From Shumkonia mesophila (GTDB taxonomy: Bacteria; Pseudomonadota; Alphaproteobacteria; Rhodospirillales; Shumkoniaceae): a stretch of 64,000 nucleotides of DNA. The notes under the pieces are model-generated. The model saw only the letters and a list, made by a program, of their open reading frames with translations. It searched no databases and was not told where the DNA came from. The translations under genes were made by a program, and so were the position numbers. Position 1 is the stretch's first letter. Each line of letters opens with the position of its first letter. Below, one piece after another: positions 49,732 through 57,695 of the stretch. The stretch is taken from positions 1 to 64,000 of the forward strand of contig NZ_JAOTID010000001.1 of the NCBI RefSeq assembly GCF_026163695.1, given 5' to 3'.

Positions 49732-52083
49732 TTATGGCCGCGAGAACGACGGCGGTTTGTCCCAGCCGGGCGGCGGCGGATCGGCCGCGACGGCGATGTC
49801 CACCAGGCAATTGACGCTGGGGCCCTGCCCCAGGCTTGAGGTCCCGACATCGGCGGTCAGCACGTTTGGGTTGCCGTGGCGGTCGATCGGCATCGGCGCG
49901 TCGGGATCGTCGGGGTCATACCAGGCGCCGGTGGCCATGACGACGACTCCGGGCCTGACGGCGGCGGTAAGCCGCGCCCCGGCCAGACAGGCGCCGCGGT
50001 CGTTGAAGACGCGCACCACCTGCCCCTCGGCGATGCCGCGCGCCGCGGCGTCCCTGGGATTGATCAACACCGGCTCGCGCCCGGCCACCTTGCCCGCCGC
50101 CCCCACCGAGGTCTGGTCGAGTTGGGAATGCAGCCGGTTTTCGGGCTGCGGCGACAGCAGGTGAAGGGGATGGCGCGCGGTCGCCGGGCTGCCCAGCCAT
50201 TCGGCGGGCGCGAACCAGCCGGCATGCCCCCCGCAGTCGGCGTAACCGAAAGAGGCGATGGTCCGGCTGAACAGTTCGATTTTCCCCGACGGCGTGCCGA
50301 GCGGCGCCCCCTCGGGATCGGCGACAAAGGTCCCCATCGGCACCACCGGCCCGGGATCGTCGACCAGGTCGGCCAGGTCGACGGCGCTCATTTCCCGGAA
50401 CCGCTCGAACGGCGGAAGCTCCGGGTGGTTGCGCACGAAGCCCTCGTAAATCCAGCGCAGCCAGTCGTCGGCCGAACGCCCCTCGGTGAAGGCGTCCTCG
50501 AAACCCAGGCGAGCCGCCATCAGGCGGAACACCTCGTGGTCGGTCCTGGCCTCGCCGCGTGGCGGCAGGATCTGATGGCTGTAAAAGATTTCACTGCCGC
50601 GCCGGGCGACGCAGACGTCGCCGCGTTCCAGCCCGACGCAGACGGGAAACACGATGTCGGCGTGCCGGGCGATGGGATTCCAGTGGGTCTCGTTGACGAT
50701 GACGGTTTCCGGCCGCTTCCAGGCCTGCCGCAGGCGGTTGAGGTCCTGGTGGTGGTGGAAGGGGTTGCCGCCGGCCCAGTAGACCAGCCGGATATGGGGA
50801 AAGGTGAGGCGCTGCCCGTCATAGTCGATGGTGGCGCCGGGATTGAGCAGCAGGTCGGCGATGCGGGCCACCGGAATGAACGTCTTGACCGGATTGTCGC
50901 CCTGCGGCAGGGCCGGCCCCCGCAGGCGCACGCCGTGCCGGCCGACGGCGTTCATGCTGCCCAGGCCGAAGGCCAGGCCGCAGCCTGGCTGGCCGATCTG
51001 GCCGACCAGGGCGGCCAGGGTGATCGCCATCCAGAAGGCCTGCTCGCCGAATTCGGCGCGCTGCAGCGACCATGCGCAGGCGACCAGCGACGGGCCGACG
51101 ACCAGCCGCCCGGCGACCTCGCGAATCCGCTCGGCCGGGCAGTCGCAGATCGCCGCCGCCCACTCGGGCGTCTTGGCGACGCCGTCTTCGCGCCCGATCA
51201 CGTAGGCGGCGACCTGCTCGTAGCCGACCGTACAGCGCGCCAGGAATGCCTCGTCGGCCCGCTTGGCCTCGATCAGCGCGTGGGCGACGCCCAGCATGAA
51301 GGCGGTGTCGGTTCCCGGCCGGATGGACAGGCACTCGACCCCGGGGAAGTCGGGCGCGTCGTCGGCCGTCGGCGACACCACGACCAGACGGCATCCGCTC
51401 TCGGCGCAGCGCCGCAAGCCGCCGGGAACATGATGACGCACGAAGCCCCCACCCTCCACTTGGGTGTTGCGCGGCGTGATTCCGCCGAAGGCCAGGATGA
51501 AGGCGCCGGCCGCCGCCACCGAGGCCCAATCCGGCGTGCAGGAGGCCGGGTCGCTGAAGTCCCCGCCCAGAATGCGGCTCAGCAGCACCGAGCCGGCGGC
51601 ATGGCTGTAGGTGTTCTTGGCGAAGGTAAAGCCGCCGGCCAGGGTCATGAACCGCTTCAACTGGCTTTGCGGGTGGTGGAAGCGCCCGGCGCTGCCCCAG
51701 CCATAGGAGCCGGCGAAGATCGATTCGTTGCCGAAGCTCCGGCCAACCCGTTCGATCTCGTCGGCGGCCAGGGCAATCGCCTGGTCCCACGGGACGGGAA
51801 TGAACGGCTCGGCCCCGCGCCGCCGCTCGTCGGGCCGGCCGCCCCGGCGTGCCGTCAGCCACCCCTCGCGCACGGCGGGACAGCCGATGCGCAGGGGATG
51901 GTCGGCCAGTTCGGCATACCCCCGCATAAGCGGCGACGGCGACGGATCCTCGGCCAGCGGGTCCAGGCGCAGCCCGCCGTCGGCGGCGAATGACGCCCTC
52001 GCCGCGCCCCAGTGGGTGCCGATGGAAAGACCGTGTGCCGTCTTCTTGGAGCCGCCGCCCGCCTTGCCGTCGAATGCCGCCAT
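49732..52083 (-). CDS. Molybdopterin oxidoreductase of the DMSO-reductase family (BisC/TorZ-like)
   Basis: The 783-residue bis-MGD enzyme starts with HGLSIGTHWGAARASFAADG, typical of BisC/TorA/DMSO reductases. It lacks the N-terminal Cys cluster for [4Fe-4S]. The Mo-ligand region FAGSYGWGSAGRFHH has the Ser of that subgroup, and cofactor-binding segments include YWAGGNPFHHHQDLNRL and SPQPENRLHSQLDQT. No twin-arginine signal is present, so it is cytoplasmic, like biotin sulfoxide reductase. It would reduce an S- or N-oxide, or reversibly hydroxylate. It is the last gene of the leftward operon, 19 bp after the LarA-like gene, so its substrate is probably a pathway compound. ATG 52083. Confidence 0.88.
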   Translation of the reverse strand: MAAFDGKAGGGSKKTAHGLSIGTHWGAARASFAADGGLRLDPLAEDPSPSPLMRGYAELADHPLRIGCPAVREGWLTARRGGRPDERRRGAEPFIPVPWDQAIALAADEIERVGRSFGNESIFAGSYGWGSAGRFHHPQSQLKRFMTLAGGFTFAKNTYSHAAGSVLLSRILGGDFSDPASCTPDWASVAAAGAFILAFGGITPRNTQVEGGGFVRHHVPGGLRRCAESGCRLVVVSPTADDAPDFPGVECLSIRPGTDTAFMLGVAHALIEAKRADEAFLARCTVGYEQVAAYVIGREDGVAKTPEWAAAICDCPAERIREVAGRLVVGPSLVACAWSLQRAEFGEQAFWMAITLAALVGQIGQPGCGLAFGLGSMNAVGRHGVRLRGPALPQGDNPVKTFIPVARIADLLLNPGATIDYDGQRLTFPHIRLVYWAGGNPFHHHQDLNRLRQAWKRPETVIVNETHWNPIARHADIVFPVCVGLERGDVCVARRGSEIFYSHQILPPRGEARTDHEVFRLMAARLGFEDAFTEGRSADDWLRWIYEGFVRNHPELPPFERFREMSAVDLADLVDDPGPVVPMGTFVADPEGAPLGTPSGKIELFSRTIASFGYADCGGHAGWFAPAEWLGSPATARHPLHLLSPQPENRLHSQLDQTSVGAAGKVAGREPVLINPRDAAARGIAEGQVVRVFNDRGACLAGARLTAAVRPGVVVMATGAWYDPDDPDAPMPIDRHGNPNVLTADVGTSSLGQGPSVNCLVDIAVAADPPPPGWDKPPSFSRP

Positions 52084-52102
52084 CTTTCCGCCGGGTTGCC
52101 GA

Positions 52103-53365
52103 TCAGTGAGGGGATGGCGACAGCAGATCGCCGTTCGCCGCGAACTCCATGTCGATCGGATCGGACACTACGTCAAGGGCCGGATGCCTGGCGACCTCGT
52201 CGAGGAGCGCCTGGGAGACGAACATCCGGTCCAGGGTCGCGGTGTTGCGAATCCAGCACAGGCGCACGTCGTCGGGCGTCACCGGGCCGGCCGAAGCGAA
52301 GGCGTAGTCGACGGCCATCCGGTCGGTCTTGCCGATGATCGGCAGGCGCCCCTTTTCGGGTGTCACCGCGGTGACGCAGTTGACGTCGGTGTAGCCGCGG
52401 TCGAGCTTGTCGGCGAACCGCTGGGTGACGAAGTCGGCCAGGCCGACGCCCAGACCGTTGCCGTGCGACTTCTCGGTCAAGTCGCGCAGCACGATGCGGG
52501 TGATGTGCGGATGGTCGAGCGGCGGCTCGTAGATGTTCATGACGCGGCCGATCACCTTGGTGTCCATGCCGGTGCCGCTGATTTCCTTGCCGCTCTCGTC
52601 GACGATCAGGATGTCGAGGCGGTCGAACGGCAGGTGCGGGCAGTTGTGCTTGGCCCGCTCGAGCAGCCTGACCTCCTCCTCGATGAAGTTCTCGGGCGTC
52701 ACCGCCTCGATGACGGCGGCCTGGTTGAAGCCGTTCTCGACGATGCCGATGCCCAGGGTGATCGGCGCGCGGGCCAGGATGTGCTGCCCCGAGGCGATCA
52801 GGGTGCGCTCGTAGCCGAAGCGCACCGCCCAGCTGTGGGCGTTGATCGCGCCCTGATGCTTGCCCAGGCCGATCACCATCATCTTGGTCAGGCCGCTCTC
52901 GATGCGGCCGTTGAACTCGGTATGCGGCTTGATGCGGTTGACGACGATGATGGCGTCGCATTCCATGGCGTCGCGGCTGAAGGCGACGGGAATGCCCTCG
53001 GCGGTGGTGCCGAGGTCGACCACGTCCATCGACGAGACGATGGGCGCGCCGAGGCTTTGCTCGGTCACCCCCAGCCCCTCGAGCATGCCGGTCTGCCCCT
53101 CGGCGGTGGCGCCGCCGTGGCTGCCCATGGAGGGCACGACGATCGGCGTGGCGCCGACCTTCTTGACCTCGTTCACCGTCGCCCGCAGCACGGCGATCAT
53201 GTCGGTGATGCCGCGGCTGCCGGCGGTGACCGCCACCCGCGAGCCCGGCTTGATGCGGCCGGCCAGGCCGACCCGCTTCATCTCCGCCGCGATGGTGGCG
53301 TCGATATCGGCGATGCGGGTGTCGTTCAGGCGTTGCGTAATTTGCGTCAACTTCGGATAGGTCAT
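52103..53365 (-). CDS. LarA-like (DUF2088) nickel-pincer-type racemase/epimerase
   Basis: The 420-residue protein has PSMGSHGGATAEGQ (His equivalent to the first LarA catalytic His region), NRIKPHTEFNGRIESGLTKM (His and candidate cofactor Lys) and VIGLGKHQGA (further His). This matches lactate-racemase N-domain relatives. LarA enzymes use a nickel-pincer nucleotide to racemise alpha-hydroxy acids; known homologues act on malate, phenyllactate and gluconate. The cofactor-synthesis genes larB, larC and larE are not in the window. ATG 53365 is preferred to the overlapping upstream frame. It lies 11 bp after the UxaA large subunit, so it probably corrects the stereochemistry of the dehydratase or lyase substrate. 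Assignment of the exact catalytic residues is tentative. Confidence 0.75.
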   Translation of the reverse strand: MTYPKLTQITQRLNDTRIADIDATIAAEMKRVGLAGRIKPGSRVAVTAGSRGITDMIAVLRATVNEVKKVGATPIVVPSMGSHGGATAEGQTGMLEGLGVTEQSLGAPIVSSMDVVDLGTTAEGIPVAFSRDAMECDAIIVVNRIKPHTEFNGRIESGLTKMMVIGLGKHQGAINAHSWAVRFGYERTLIASGQHILARAPITLGIGIVENGFNQAAVIEAVTPENFIEEEVRLLERAKHNCPHLPFDRLDILIVDESGKEISGTGMDTKVIGRVMNIYEPPLDHPHITRIVLRDLTEKSHGNGLGVGLADFVTQRFADKLDRGYTDVNCVTAVTPEKGRLPIIGKTDRMAVDYAFASAGPVTPDDVRLCWIRNTATLDRMFVSQALLDEVARHPALDVVSDPIDMEFAANGDLLSPSPH

Positions 53366-53376
53366 CGCGATCGTTC

Positions 53377-54537
53377 CTAGATCACCGGACCGGTGACGTA
53401 GATGTCCATGGCCCGGGTGTAGCCGGTGATCTCGGCGCGCGTGCGGGCGCCCGAGGCGACGTCGAGGACGGTCTTGAGGATGCGCGCTCCCGCTTCCGGC
53501 AGGCTCTCCGTTCCCTCGATCACGCCGGCCACCGACAGGTCCATGTGATCGCGCATCTTTTCCCAGGTCAGCGCGTTGCCGGTCAGCTTGACCACCGGCA
53601 CGAAGGGAAAGCCCTGCGGCGCCCCCCGTCCCGTCGCAAACGCGATGACGTTGCAGCCCGCCGCCGCCAGGCCGGTCAGGATTTCCGGTTCGCGGCCGGG
53701 GGAGTCCATCACCACCAGTCCCTTGACGGTCGGCCGCACCCCGTATTCGTAAACCGCCTGGATCGGCGCCGTGCCGGCCTTGGCGATGGCCCCCAGCGAC
53801 TTCTCCTCGATGGTGGTCAGTCCGCCCTTGATGTTGCCGCCGGTCGGCTGGCCGCCCCGCATGTCGCAGCCAACCGCCTTGGCGCGGTTTTCCATGCGCT
53901 GGACCAGGGCGATGATCTGGTCGCCGATCTCCTTGGTGGCGGCGTGCCGCGCCACGATGTGCTCGGCGCCGATGAATTCCGTGACCTCGCCCAGGATCGA
54001 CGTGCCGCCGGCCGCCACGATCAGATCCGAGGCGACGCCGATGGCCGGCGTCGCCGACAGGCCCTGCGTGGTGTCCGAACTGCCGCACTTCATGCCGAGC
54101 ACGATGTCGGCCAGGCCGCACGTCACGGTCTTCTGCAGGGACGCCTCGGCGACCATGTTCTGGACGATCAGCGTGCCCTCGGCCCGCGTCCGCGCGGCGC
54201 CGCCGGTCTCCTGCAAGCCGATCACCTCGACCCGCTTGCCGCTCTTGCGAATACCCGCCGCCACTTCCTCGATCGCCGTGCTCTCGCAGCCCAGGCTGAC
54301 CAGCAGAACCGCCGCCAGGTTCGGGTTGCTGCCCAAACCGATCAGCACCTCGTTGACCCGCTTGATGTCGAGCGGCGTCTGGCAGCACCCCTGGTGATGG
54401 GTGAAGCTCACCGCGCCGTCGACCTGGCGGGCGATGTCCTCGGCCACCTCGTTGGCGCACACCACCGTCGACAGCACCCCCACGTAATTGCGCGTTCCCA
54501 CTTGGCCGTCCGGCCGGCGATATCCCTGGAATTCCAT
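53377..54537 (-). CDS. UxaA-family hydro-lyase/sulfo-lyase, large subunit
   Basis: The 386-residue protein corresponds to the C-terminal two thirds of altronate/galactarate dehydratase (UxaA). It has QGYRRPDGQVGTRNYVGV at the start, HHQGCC and VSLGCES (metal or Fe-binding Cys), GMKCGSSDTTQG, and DMRGGQPTGGNIKGGLTTIEEKSLG. The N-terminal SAF domain is encoded separately just upstream. A 96 + 386 residue split matches (R)-sulfolactate sulfo-lyase SuyA/SuyB in size, as well as two-gene altronate dehydratases. ATG 54537 with a purine-rich leader is used rather than the start at 54579. Confidence 0.85.
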   Translation of the reverse strand: MEFQGYRRPDGQVGTRNYVGVLSTVVCANEVAEDIARQVDGAVSFTHHQGCCQTPLDIKRVNEVLIGLGSNPNLAAVLLVSLGCESTAIEEVAAGIRKSGKRVEVIGLQETGGAARTRAEGTLIVQNMVAEASLQKTVTCGLADIVLGMKCGSSDTTQGLSATPAIGVASDLIVAAGGTSILGEVTEFIGAEHIVARHAATKEIGDQIIALVQRMENRAKAVGCDMRGGQPTGGNIKGGLTTIEEKSLGAIAKAGTAPIQAVYEYGVRPTVKGLVVMDSPGREPEILTGLAAAGCNVIAFATGRGAPQGFPFVPVVKLTGNALTWEKMRDHMDLSVAGVIEGTESLPEAGARILKTVLDVASGARTRAEITGYTRAMDIYVTGPVI

Positions 54538-54575
54538 CAACCTCGTCCTTTCCTCAGCTTCCGTCCGCCCGTGGC

Positions 54576-54866
54576 TCACGCCAGATCGCCGCGGCCGCGC
54601 AGGCTTTCGATGTTCTGAACGTGCGCGTGCGCGCCCTGCGGGATCGCCACCGTCGCCCGCCCGATCACCTCGCCGTATTTCAGGATGTCCTCGCCGTGGG
54701 CGATGTCCCTCAGCGCGAACTTGTGGCCGAAGGTGATGGCATCAAGCAGGGTGACGGAAACCGTCCCGTCGCCGATCCCGACCGCCGCAACTTCGCCCTT
54801 GCCGAGGTCGCGCAGCGCCGTCGCCACGTTGTCCTCTCGCTTAATCGCTATCGCATCTCGCTTCAT
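54576..54866 (-). CDS. UxaA-family small subunit (SAF domain; SuyA-like)
   Basis: The 96-residue SAF-fold protein has LLDAITFGHKFALRDIAHGE, DILKYGEVIGRATVAIPQG and VQNIESLRGRGD, hallmarks of the N-terminal domain of UxaA or the separate SuyA. It forms the active enzyme with the following large subunit. ATG 54866 lies 28 bp after the PrpD-like stop. Sequence alone does not separate dehydratase from sulfo-lyase use. Confidence 0.87.
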   Translation of the reverse strand: MKRDAIAIKREDNVATALRDLGKGEVAAVGIGDGTVSVTLLDAITFGHKFALRDIAHGEDILKYGEVIGRATVAIPQGAHAHVQNIESLRGRGDLA

Positions 54867-54894
54867 CGATCGATCCCTCTCAAAGTCGGGCGGA

Positions 54895-56274
54895 TCATTC
54901 CTCCGCCAACAGGTACCGCCTCATCCACCGGTTGACCGTCGGGCTTTCGGGCAAGGTCGGCATGCCGTCGTCCACCCTGCGGGCGCGTTCCTCGCCCCAG
55001 GCCAGCGCGGCCAGAGCCCGGAATTTTGCCCGCATTTCATCGCTGCTCATCGGCTGCTCGGGATCGCCGCGCCGGGTTTCCGACACCGCTTCCACGGTCC
55101 GGCCGTCACCGAGCAAGGCTTCGATGCGGGCCGGACGGATGGTTCTGGCGATCTTATCGTATTCCGGATCGGCGACGAGTTCCACGCGGCGCATCAGATC
55201 GCGCACGCCCCGGTTCTCCAGCACGGCCGGTTCGAACTCGGCCTGGGTAACGCGCCCCTTGAGCAGGGCGACGGCCACGCAATAGGGAATGGAGAACTTG
55301 GCGGCATAGCCGTCCTGCGGATCGGGATCGCCGGCGACGCGGATCGAGATGGCGTTGGAATGCACCAGCACCTTGCGTACCTCCGCCGTCCCCAGCCCCT
55401 CGCGGATCTGCAGGGCGGCCTCGACCGGCGTCATGGAATGGCCGCAGATGGGGTAGGCCTTGAAGGTGATCTCGCGAATCCGCCAGCGCGCACCCAGACC
55501 GTCGGTGCACGCCCCGGCGTCCGCCCCCTCCGGCGCCATGGCGGCGAACACGCCGCGGCTTCCCTCGAGAATCGAGGTCGGTCCCTCGACCCCCTCGCGG
55601 GCCAGCAGCGCGGCCAGCAAGCCGGACTGGGCGGCCCTGCCGGGATGCAGGTTCTTGGCGGCCGGGGCATCGGGCAGAACCTCCCACAAGCCGGCCGCCT
55701 GGGTGCCGGCCAAGCCGAAGGCGGCGGCGGTCTGCGCCGCCGTCAGGTCCAGCACCCGCGCCGCCGCCGCCGCCGCCGCGAAACAGCCGGCCGTTCCCGT
55801 GGTATGCCAGAAGCGATAGTGCCCGGGTCCCAGCGCGCAGGCGACGCGGATTCCCACCTCGTAGCCGGCGACCATCCCGGTAAGCAGGGCGGCGCCGCCG
55901 GCATCGGCCAGTTGCGCCGCGGCCAGGGCCGAGGCGATGGCCGGCACGCCGGGATGATAAAGGGTCTGTTTGTGGGAGTCGTCGAACTCCAGCGCGTGGG
56001 CGGAGCCGCCATTGACCAGCGCGGCGGTCAACGGATCGGCCCCTTCCCGCGAACCGATCAGCAGGGCGTTCCCCGTCGAGCCGATCGCCTTGGCGACGGC
56101 ATGGACGGACCGGCCGAACGGCGTCGCCGCCCCGGCCGCGGCATTGCCCAGCCAGTCGCGGAAGGCGTCGAGGGCCGTCGCGCGGACGGCATCGGGCAAT
56201 GCCTCCCACCGGAGCGCCGTCACGAAGTCGGCGATCCGGTGGGCCAGGCGGGTCTGGTCGAGGCGCCCGCTCAT
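54895..56274 (-). CDS. MmgE/PrpD-family protein (dehydratase or epimerase)
   Basis: The 459-residue protein has family landmarks DAFRDWLGNAAAG, NGGSAHALEFDDSHKQTLYHPG (conserved Asp-Asp and His), PICGHSMTPVEAAL (Lys/Tyr/His region) and AKFSIPYCVAVALL. The family covers 2-methylcitrate and aconitate/itaconate enzymes and iminodisuccinate epimerase. ATG 56274 overlaps the lyase stop by 4 bp, so the two are co-translated. Pairing with an ASL-type lyase resembles the epimerase/lyase pair of iminodisuccinate breakdown in Agrobacterium (established knowledge of the family). Long in-frame sequence upstream of the ATG is a shadow of the lyase gene. Confidence 0.88.
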   Translation of the reverse strand: MSGRLDQTRLAHRIADFVTALRWEALPDAVRATALDAFRDWLGNAAAGAATPFGRSVHAVAKAIGSTGNALLIGSREGADPLTAALVNGGSAHALEFDDSHKQTLYHPGVPAIASALAAAQLADAGGAALLTGMVAGYEVGIRVACALGPGHYRFWHTTGTAGCFAAAAAAARVLDLTAAQTAAAFGLAGTQAAGLWEVLPDAPAAKNLHPGRAAQSGLLAALLAREGVEGPTSILEGSRGVFAAMAPEGADAGACTDGLGARWRIREITFKAYPICGHSMTPVEAALQIREGLGTAEVRKVLVHSNAISIRVAGDPDPQDGYAAKFSIPYCVAVALLKGRVTQAEFEPAVLENRGVRDLMRRVELVADPEYDKIARTIRPARIEALLGDGRTVEAVSETRRGDPEQPMSSDEMRAKFRALAALAWGEERARRVDDGMPTLPESPTVNRWMRRYLLAEE

Positions 56275-57629
56275 GCCAGGATGGCGTCGATCTCGGCGCC
56301 GATGCGATCGGCAACCTCGCCGGAAAGGCCAAGGTAGCGGCGGGGGTCCAGGGCCTCGGCAATCTTCTGGCGGTCGCAGACGCCGGCGACGGCGCCTTCG
56401 GCCATCAGTTCGTCGAGCAGCGGCGTATCGTTGTCGTAGGCCCGCACCGACGCCTGGTAGACGGCCTCGTGCGCCTCGGGCAGCGGCAGTTTTTCGGCCA
56501 CCACGAACATGGCGCGCTCGGAGAGCAGGAGCCCTTTCAGCATGTCGGCGTTGCGGGCCATGCGCTCGGCGTTGACCCTGAGACCGCCCAAGGTCCCGGC
56601 CACATGGTTGAGCGAGCCCGACAGCATGACGAAGGTTTCCGGCACCACCACCCATTCGGCCTTCCAATGGGAGGCGTCGCGTTCGTTCTCGACGCCCATC
56701 GCCTCCAGGGCGACGCCGGCATTGGCCCGGATGATACGGTCCAGCACGATCGCCCATTCGGTCCGCACCGGATTGCGCTTGTGCGGCATGGTGCTGCTGC
56801 CGACCTTGCCGAGCGTGAACGGTTCTTCCAGTTCGCGCACCTCGGTCTTCGACAGGTTGTAGATTTCCTTGGCGACGCGCGATGCGGTGCCGGCGGTCAG
56901 CGCACACAGGGTCATCGCCTCGGCCGTACGGTCGCGCGAGGCGGCCCACGGCGACAGCGGAGTTCCCAGGCCGAGGATGTCGGCGGCCCGCTTCTGCAGA
57001 TCGAAGCCCGACCGTCCCCACGAGGCGAAGCTGCCGACGGCGCCGATGATGTTGACCACCAGGATGCGCTCGCGCGCGCCCTGCCAGCGCTGCAGCTGAC
57101 GGACCAGTTCGTCGAGCCAGATGGCCGCCTTGAGGCCGAAGGTGATGGGCAGGGCATGGCCGCCGTGGGTGCGCCCGACCATCATGGTGTCGCGATGCTT
57201 GGCCAGGAGCGGGCGGCCGTTGCGCAGGACCTCGCGCAACTGGTCCTCGATGATGTCGACGCCGTCGCGGATCATCAGCATCATGCCGGTGTCGATGATG
57301 TCCTGGGTGGTCGCCCCCCAATGGACGTAGCGCGCGTCCTCGTGGTTGATGGCGCGGCGGAATTCCTTGAGCAGGCCCATCAGGCTGTGCGTCGTCACCT
57401 TGCCGTGCGCCTTCACCGTTTCGAGGTCGATCTTCTCGACATGGGCGCAGTCGGCGATGCGGGCCGCGGCCGCTTTCGGGATCATCCCGAGGTCGCCGGC
57501 GGCCAAGGCGATGGCCCGCTCGACATCGAGCCAGCGCTGGAACATCGCGCTTTCGTCGAAGACTTTGCGCATCCGTTCGGTGCCGACAGAATCTTGAAAT
57601 ACCACGCTATCGATGAAATGCACGACCAT
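56271..57629 (-). CDS. Fumarase/adenylosuccinate-lyase superfamily lyase
   Basis: The 452-residue protein has HWGATTQDIIDTG (C1 region with His), GRTHGGHALPITFGLK (C2, catalytic His) and the mobile signature loop GSSTMPHKRNP with the catalytic Ser. It resembles PurB and 3-carboxymuconate cycloisomerase in style, but the catabolic context argues against purine synthesis. Members split C-N or C-O bonds to release fumarate or a related enoate. Its placement between tctA (66 bp) and the PrpD-like gene (4-bp overlap) suggests an imported aminopolycarboxylate, such as an iminodisuccinate- or EDDS-type compound, as one possible substrate. Confidence 0.88.
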   Translation of the reverse strand: MVVHFIDSVVFQDSVGTERMRKVFDESAMFQRWLDVERAIALAAGDLGMIPKAAAARIADCAHVEKIDLETVKAHGKVTTHSLMGLLKEFRRAINHEDARYVHWGATTQDIIDTGMMLMIRDGVDIIEDQLREVLRNGRPLLAKHRDTMMVGRTHGGHALPITFGLKAAIWLDELVRQLQRWQGARERILVVNIIGAVGSFASWGRSGFDLQKRAADILGLGTPLSPWAASRDRTAEAMTLCALTAGTASRVAKEIYNLSKTEVRELEEPFTLGKVGSSTMPHKRNPVRTEWAIVLDRIIRANAGVALEAMGVENERDASHWKAEWVVVPETFVMLSGSLNHVAGTLGGLRVNAERMARNADMLKGLLLSERAMFVVAEKLPLPEAHEAVYQASVRAYDNDTPLLDELMAEGAVAGVCDRQKIAEALDPRRYLGLSGEVADRIGAEIDAILA

Positions 57630-57695
57630 GATGATTCCTCTCCTTTTTGGTCCTTTTTGGTCGCCGTTCTTCTGGGGTTCAGTCGTCCTCGGGGA

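Noticed and set aside
49876-51993. Open frame of about 700 codons antisense to the molybdoenzyme
   Set aside because: No recognisable domain or ribosome-binding site; a GC-driven antisense frame.
56271-57629. Housekeeping adenylosuccinate lyase (purB)
   Set aside because: The signature loop is shared across the superfamily. Co-translation with an MmgE/PrpD gene downstream of a TTT transporter argues for a catabolic lyase, though sequence trees are needed to settle it.
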